Shown here: piece by piece, positions 5,452 through 8,909 of the stretch
How the letters are laid out: each line of letters starts with the position of its first letter
How positions within the stretch are numbered: position 1 is the first letter of the stretch
Origin: an uncultured Spartobacteria bacterium
GTDB lineage: Bacteria; Verrucomicrobiota; Verrucomicrobiia; Chthoniobacterales; JAATET01
Length of the DNA: 8,909 nt
Assembly: GCA_937901895.1 (NCBI GenBank)
Contig: CALGTD010000027.1
Location: 1-8,909 of the forward strand
Reading direction: 5' to 3'
The notes under the pieces: generated by a model
The model's input: only the letters and a program-made list of their open reading frames with translations
Told to the model about the DNA's origin: nothing
Database searches by the model: none
Translations under genes and position numbers: made by a program

Positions 5452-6978
5452 ATGTTTCCCCTGCAAAGCGCGCACGTTCCGCCGAGGAAAAAGCGACGGG
5501 TCGTAGCCGTGCGTTACCCCGTCTGGAGTTCCTACTGCCCGCAGGTGCTCGAAGGCATCGTCTCCTACATGCGCGAGAACGAAGCCTGGCAGCTGGTCAC
5601 TGAAAACGACTCCTACGGCGAAATGGCCCCGGTGACGCTCGACGAGAACTGGCGGGGCGACGGCATCATTCTTTTTCGAGCGACGGAACAGGAGCTGGAA
5701 GCCTTTCGAAAAAACGGGGTTGCGGTCGTGCTCACCAGCACGGAAGGGCCCGACGGAGGATTTCCCCGCGTGGTGCCCGACAACCTCGAAATCGGCCGGC
5801 GCGCGGCCGCGCATCTCGTCGAATGCGCGGTGCGGCACTTCGCCTTCCTCGCGCGGGGCGAGACCTTCTATCGCGAACCGCAATTTGCTCCCGGCATCCG
5901 CCGCTACGCGCGGCAAAGGCTCAAGGGATTCCGCGACGAATTGCGCCGTTACGCCATCGAGCCCCACGTGCACTACCTCAAGGGCCGGCCGCTCTGGAAG
6001 CCCACGTCGTGGCAGGAAATCCAGGCGGAGGTCATGAGTTTCCTCGAAACCCTCCCGCCGCAAACGGGTCTGTTCGTCGTTGACGATGCGCTGGCCGCCG
6101 TGGTGTTGCGCGCGGCGGACGCTCTCGGAATCACCATCCCGGAGTCACTCGCGGTCGTTGGCTTTGGCAACGACCTCATCTACTGCTACTCCACGCTTCC
6201 CCCGCTCAGCACGACACCGTTTCCCGGGTTCGAAATCGGACGCAACGCGGCACGGATTCTCCACCAACAAATGCTCGGGGGAAAAACCGCCATCCCGTCG
6301 CTCACGGTGCCGGTCGCGGATGTCGTGCAACGCGACTCCACCGACGTCCTCGCCATCCCGGATGAACACATCCGCAAAATCGTCCGTCACATCCGCCTCA
6401 CCGCACCGCGCGACCCGATCCGCGTGTCGGAGCTTCCACAGCTTTCCCCGCTTTCGCTCACCACGATCAAGGCACTGTTCGCGCAGTATCTCGGTCACAG
6501 CCCAAAGCAGGAAATTCAGCGCGTGCGGCTCCAGCACCTCACCCACCTGCTCGCCCACACGGACCTGAGCCTGGCGGAAATTGCCGAACAAATGCGTTTC
6601 AGCTCGGTGCACGAGCTCAGCCGGTTCTTTTTCTCCAAAACCGGAAAACGACCCAGTGAATACCGCGAGGAACGCCGGCGCTCAGAGCCCGTTCCGTTCC
6701 CGGCCGGAACGGTCGGGCAGCCAGAAAACGGCCACCGCAAAAGCAATGCCGACCAGGAGGAAAAGAATCCCGAAATACACAGCATGCCGCTGGAAGACCT
6801 GACCGGCGAAGACGAAATGCCGGTTGCCAATGGCGTCAAGCAACCAGCCAAAAAGCACCGGAGCCCCCGCAAGGGAAAGGCTCGTGACGACCGTAAAAAG
6901 CGCAAGCAGTCGGTTGCGACCGACTTCCGGGATCACTTTCAACGCAAGGTGCATGTTCGCGACATTGAACGCGGCTGA
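5452..6978 (+). CDS. XylR/LacI-AraC hybrid transcriptional regulator with long antisense-overlapping tail
   Basis: This is a cytoplasmic ligand-responsive DNA-binding protein of 508 residues. Residues about 15-290 form a periplasmic-binding-like domain as in XylR: RVVAVRYPVWSSYCPQVLEGI at the first strand, then DNLEIGRRAAAHL, a FVVDDALAAVVL strand-helix and ESLAVVGFGNDL. Residues about 304-406 are an AraC-type pair of helix-turn-helix motifs, the second being SLAEIAEQMRFSSVHELSRFF followed by KTGKRPSEYR. This family normally ends soon after that motif. Here about 98 further residues follow, very polar and rich in Lys and Arg, encoded entirely opposite the transporter gene. The start at 5452 is preferred because the fold begins a few residues later; the open frame reaches 5350 but would cover the divergent promoter. 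No Shine-Dalgarno is seen. The ligand is likely a sugar by family precedent. The protein may regulate the divergent phosphoesterase and the convergent transporter. Confidence 0.88.
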   Translation: MFPLQSAHVPPRKKRRVVAVRYPVWSSYCPQVLEGIVSYMRENEAWQLVTENDSYGEMAPVTLDENWRGDGIILFRATEQELEAFRKNGVAVVLTSTEGPDGGFPRVVPDNLEIGRRAAAHLVECAVRHFAFLARGETFYREPQFAPGIRRYARQRLKGFRDELRRYAIEPHVHYLKGRPLWKPTSWQEIQAEVMSFLETLPPQTGLFVVDDALAAVVLRAADALGITIPESLAVVGFGNDLIYCYSTLPPLSTTPFPGFEIGRNAARILHQQMLGGKTAIPSLTVPVADVVQRDSTDVLAIPDEHIRKIVRHIRLTAPRDPIRVSELPQLSPLSLTTIKALFAQYLGHSPKQEIQRVRLQHLTHLLAHTDLSLAEIAEQMRFSSVHELSRFFFSKTGKRPSEYREERRRSEPVPFPAGTVGQPENGHRKSNADQEEKNPEIHSMPLEDLTGEDEMPVANGVKQPAKKHRSPRKGKARDDRKKRKQSVATDFRDHFQRKVHVRDIERG

Positions 6979-8010
6979 CGCCGTGCCGGCCAGCACCTGC
7001 AGCACCGCGATCAATCCAGGCGCGCAAGGCAATACTCCCAGCGCGATCAACAACCACCCCGTAACGACGATCCCATAGGTGCCCAGCACACCGAGAAGCG
7101 GGAGGCCGGGCCCGCGGCGATCGGTCCAGTTGCCCAGAAAATGGAGCGTAAGCAGTGGACCCAGAAACATCACCGCCGACAGATAGAGAATCGACTCCGC
7201 GGAGAAGTCGCACACGTCGCGCAGGAACTGGATCGCGAAGACATTCAAACTCCCGATCACCAGCAGCAGGAGCACATTCAGCCCGATGAGTTGCGTAAAG
7301 GACCGCTTCGCGAGAACCTCCCGCCAGTTGACCGGCGCCCCGGGTTCACGCGCCCGGCGGCTGGCTGGCGGATTTGGCATGCGCTTCAGAAAGCCGAGGC
7401 TGACCACTCCGCAGATCCCACCGACCAAAAACGTCCTGGCAAACTCCGTCGCGGAGGAATTCTCGCTCATCACAGCCCCGTAGGCCGCCAGGGCAAAGAC
7501 CCCGCCGATGTAGGTGAAAAGCTGGTCCCGGGCGAGAAAGCGCGCCCGGCGCTCTTCGGGAATCAGCTCCGCAATCCACGGCCACCACGCCGCCGTCGCA
7601 ATCCCGCGGAGGACATTGAACGTGACGAGAACCGCCAGCAACGTGCCCCGCTTCGCGGCCGGATCAAGGAACGGGAGCAGCGGCAACAGGGCGACGAGGA
7701 AGATGAAAACCGTCCGTAGCAGCCAGCCGACAAAGAACGTGGTCCTATACTCGGAGACGTGCAAAAGGCGCGCCGTCGGAAGCTGAAGCATCGTCCCCAG
7801 CGGCGACAGCGCCGTGATGATTCCGAGGAAGAGCGAGGAGGCGTGCAGGGAATTCGCCAGCAGGATGATCGGCGCTCCCATCGCGGCCTGGGAGGCCACG
7901 GCATTGAAAAGATTGAACCAATGCGAATTCGCCTCGCGGCCGCGGAGACTGCCTTCCATCTCCACGGCATTAAACGCGCTGTCGCAACGCGAGTCACTCA
8001 GGCAGTGCAT
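6682..8010 (-). CDS. Major facilitator superfamily (MFS) transporter
   Basis: This is an integral inner-membrane transporter of 442 residues with about 12 hydrophobic segments, the usual MFS size. The first segment region is FNAVASQAAMGAPIILLA. A charged central loop (about residues 208-238, rich in Arg and Pro) divides the two halves. A motif-A-like loop, GNWTDRRGPG, lies near residue 299 in the second half. The motif in the first half is degenerate. The substrate is unknown; a sugar or oligosaccharide is plausible from the neighbouring regulator, but this is inference. The ATG at 8010 has no Shine-Dalgarno and lies inside a 12-bp hairpin. The alternative ATG at 7959 (MEGSLRGREANSHWF) would also keep all membrane segments. 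The open frame upstream to 8391 is a shadow of the neighbouring gene. The gene starts 44 bases after the upstream PEP-CTERM gene and overlaps the convergent regulator frame by 297 bases. Confidence 0.85.
   Translation of the reverse strand: MHCLSDSRCDSAFNAVEMEGSLRGREANSHWFNLFNAVASQAAMGAPIILLANSLHASSLFLGIITALSPLGTMLQLPTARLLHVSEYRTTFFVGWLLRTVFIFLVALLPLLPFLDPAAKRGTLLAVLVTFNVLRGIATAAWWPWIAELIPEERRARFLARDQLFTYIGGVFALAAYGAVMSENSSATEFARTFLVGGICGVVSLGFLKRMPNPPASRRAREPGAPVNWREVLAKRSFTQLIGLNVLLLLVIGSLNVFAIQFLRDVCDFSAESILYLSAVMFLGPLLTLHFLGNWTDRRGPGLPLLGVLGTYGIVVTGWLLIALGVLPCAPGLIAVLQVLAGTASAAFNVANMHLALKVIPEVGRNRLLALFTVVTSLSLAGAPVLFGWLLDAIGNRHFVFAGQVFQRHAVYFGILFLLVGIAFAVAVFWLPDRSGRERNGL
6694..6712. other. 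Perfect 7-bp hairpin at the regulator-transporter junction
   Basis: CCGTTCC (6694-6700) and GGAACGG (6706-6712) form a perfect stem with a 5-base loop. It sits in the last codons of the transporter gene and just after the conserved end of the regulator. There is no T-run on either strand, so it is not a standard terminator. It might act with Rho, or simply reflect GC-rich codons. Confidence 0.3.
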
Positions 8011-8033
8011 CCGACATATCGATGCCGGATGCA
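8006..8033 (-). promoter_or_regulatory. 12-bp hairpin enclosing the transporter start codon
   Basis: Read on the minus strand, TGCATCCGGCAT (8033-8022) pairs with ATGTCGGATGCA (8017-8006) around the loop CGAT. All twelve pairs form, one being a G-U wobble. The ATG at 8010-8008 lies within the 3' arm. No T-run follows, so it is not an intrinsic terminator. It could limit translation of the transporter, act as a DNA operator, or stabilise the upstream message if the true start is 7959. Confidence 0.5.
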
Positions 8034-8039
8034 GCCACC

Positions 8040-8059
8040 CCTGACAAAGCACCGTCAGG
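8040..8059 (-). other. 6-bp hairpin over the stop codon of the upstream PEP-CTERM gene
   Basis: CCTGAC and GTCAGG pair around an 8-base loop, with the TGA stop (8057-8055) in the stem. It sits 6 bases before the larger hairpin at 8006-8033. There is no T-run. The pair of hairpins fills most of the gap between the two minus-strand genes. Confidence 0.35.
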
Positions 8060-8813
8060 ACTCCCCGCGCGCCCCATTGCGCCGGCGTCGTCCCGCAATC
8101 GCCAAAGCCGCGAGCCCCACGCCAACAAATGCGGTCGTCGACGCCTCCGGGACCGCTACGACCTGATCGAACGTCAGATTGTCGAGAGCGAGATAACTGC
8201 CATCCCCTCCGGTCTGGTGGAATGTCAGCAAAAGCGGCTGACCAGCCAGACCGGTGTAATTCACAAAAATGGTTTCCCGGCCTCCAAGCAAGGCGGGTTT
8301 GGAGAACTGTCCGGACCCGTAAATCAACGAAGAAGTCGCATTCAACAGGGTCCACTCCACGACCACATCGCCATCCGGAGATCCCGCCCACGCATCGAGG
8401 TCAAAGGAGACCAGACTCACCGCGAACTCCGCCGTGGGCGTGAACAGGATGTGGAAGATCGGGGATTGGATCGGCGGCGTGAAGGAGTCGAGTTGGACCA
8501 CATTGCCGCGGCCATCCCAGTTCGTGTAGGTCTGGAAAAGCCCTGTCGACCATAGAAGGGAAATGTCCGGGGTGCCGAGAATCTCGCTGACACCGGGAGC
8601 CACCGTCCAGTTCATCCCCGGCCCCGAAACATTGGAGCCGTAGGTCGAGGTCTGGTTGGGTTGTTCGTAGTTAATGGTTCCCGGGATCGGCTGATTATCG
8701 TCGGTAAATCCGTCGTTGGTTAGGACGGTCAGACCAAACGAGTGGGAAGCGGCGAAGGCGGTGAAGCCAACAGCCAGAAACTGCAGCAGAGAGCGAAAGG
8801 AATGGATTGGCAT
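8055..8813 (-). CDS. PEP-CTERM sorting-domain protein
   Basis: This is an exported protein of 252 residues predicted to be handled by an exosortase. The start at 8813 is chosen because it opens a signal peptide (MPIHSFRSLLQFLAVGFTAFAASHS). The frame is open to 8894, but those residues would be encoded by the operator-like repeats upstream. The middle is a beta-rich extracellular domain with no recognised catalytic residues. Its end, YLALDNLTFDQV, resembles the last strand of jelly-roll domains common before PEP-CTERM tails. The sorting signal covers about residues 221-252: VPEAS (a variant of VPEPS), a hydrophobic helix (FVGVGLAALAIAG), then RRRR and a short polar tail. No Shine-Dalgarno is seen. 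The transporter gene follows after 44 bases and could share its transcript. The function of the mature domain is unknown. Confidence 0.85.
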   Translation of the reverse strand: MPIHSFRSLLQFLAVGFTAFAASHSFGLTVLTNDGFTDDNQPIPGTINYEQPNQTSTYGSNVSGPGMNWTVAPGVSEILGTPDISLLWSTGLFQTYTNWDGRGNVVQLDSFTPPIQSPIFHILFTPTAEFAVSLVSFDLDAWAGSPDGDVVVEWTLLNATSSLIYGSGQFSKPALLGGRETIFVNYTGLAGQPLLLTFHQTGGDGSYLALDNLTFDQVVAVPEASTTAFVGVGLAALAIAGRRRRNGARGES

Positions 8814-8856
8814 TTGTTGGGAACTTGATTGGCAACGAGCAAACGACCTCCGACCC

Positions 8857-8904
8857 CTCGGCGATAGTGGCATTTTCGCCGAGTGCCGTATCATTTTCGC
8901 GGAG
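8857..8904. promoter_or_regulatory. Operator-like composite: perfect dyad plus direct repeat upstream of the 8813 gene
   Basis: Two overlapping symmetries are visible. CTCGGCGA (8857-8864) and TCGCCGAG (8876-8883) are a perfect 8-bp inverted repeat with an 11-base spacer. CATTTTCGCcGAG (8871-8883) and CATTTTCGCgGAG (8892-8904) are a 13-base direct repeat with one mismatch, spaced 21 bases, or two helical turns. The cluster lies 44-91 bases upstream of the ATG at 8813, where a regulator would be expected to act. Which protein binds is unknown. Confidence 0.5.
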
Positions 8905-8909
8905 TCAGC

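Noticed and set aside
5437..6063. Minus-strand open frame of 208 codons inside the regulator gene
   Set aside because: It is antisense to the well-recognised ligand-binding domain of the regulator and shows no domain of its own.
7141..7719. Plus-strand open frame of 192 codons inside the transporter gene
   Set aside because: It is a polar mirror of membrane helices in the codon-aligned antisense phase. No independent support.
8011..8391. N-terminal extension of the transporter frame by 127 residues
   Set aside because: These residues are Cys/Arg/Trp-rich and out of frame with the PEP-CTERM gene that clearly occupies the same strand there. The transporter must start at 8010 or later.

Overview
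The window looks like a GC-rich chromosomal segment of a Verrucomicrobiota member, probably Opitutales-like. This is inferred from gene types rather than any marker gene. There are two secreted proteins with PEP-CTERM sorting tails (VPEPS or VPEAS, a hydrophobic helix, then an Arg cluster), a large autotransporter-type beta-strand-repeat protein, a secreted multidomain phosphoesterase, and a XylR-type regulator with a sugar-binding-like domain fused to an AraC helix-turn-helix. Shine-Dalgarno sequences are mostly weak or absent. No rRNA, tRNA, CRISPR array, transposase or phage gene was seen.

Layout, left to right. Positions 1-250 hold only a possible 54-residue secreted peptide on the minus strand and a short direct repeat. 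A minus-strand terminator (251-275) closes the repeat-protein gene. That gene runs leftward from about 3231 to 284 and is split by a reading-frame break at about 2490-2505 into an N-terminal piece (2491-3231) and a C-terminal piece (284-2422 from its first ATG). Joined, it would encode about 980 residues: signal peptide, repeats in the order A-B-B-A, and PEP-CTERM tail. A terminator-like hairpin (3248-3283) lies just before its start. Next, at 3348-5357 on the minus strand, is an exported endonuclease/exonuclease/phosphatase-family protein. It diverges from a plus-strand XylR/AraC-type regulator (5452-6978) across a 94-base intergenic region containing a perfect palindrome. The regulator converges on, and overlaps by 297 bases, an MFS transporter gene (6682-8010, minus). 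Upstream of the transporter is a second PEP-CTERM protein gene (8055-8813, minus), separated by 44 bases holding two hairpins. Its upstream region (8857-8904) has an overlapping perfect dyad and direct repeat that look like a regulator-binding site.

How the genes may work together is inference. A cytoplasmic ligand-sensing regulator sits between a secreted hydrolase and a transporter, with exported or surface-anchored proteins on both sides. This would fit a locus for sensing, releasing and importing a nutrient at the cell surface. The substrate cannot be read from the sequence. The most interesting signals are structural: the broken ABBA repeat gene, the hairpin that buries the transporter start codon, the composite operator-like site upstream of 8813, and the long antisense overlap in which the regulator tail is a codon-phase mirror of the transporter membrane helices.
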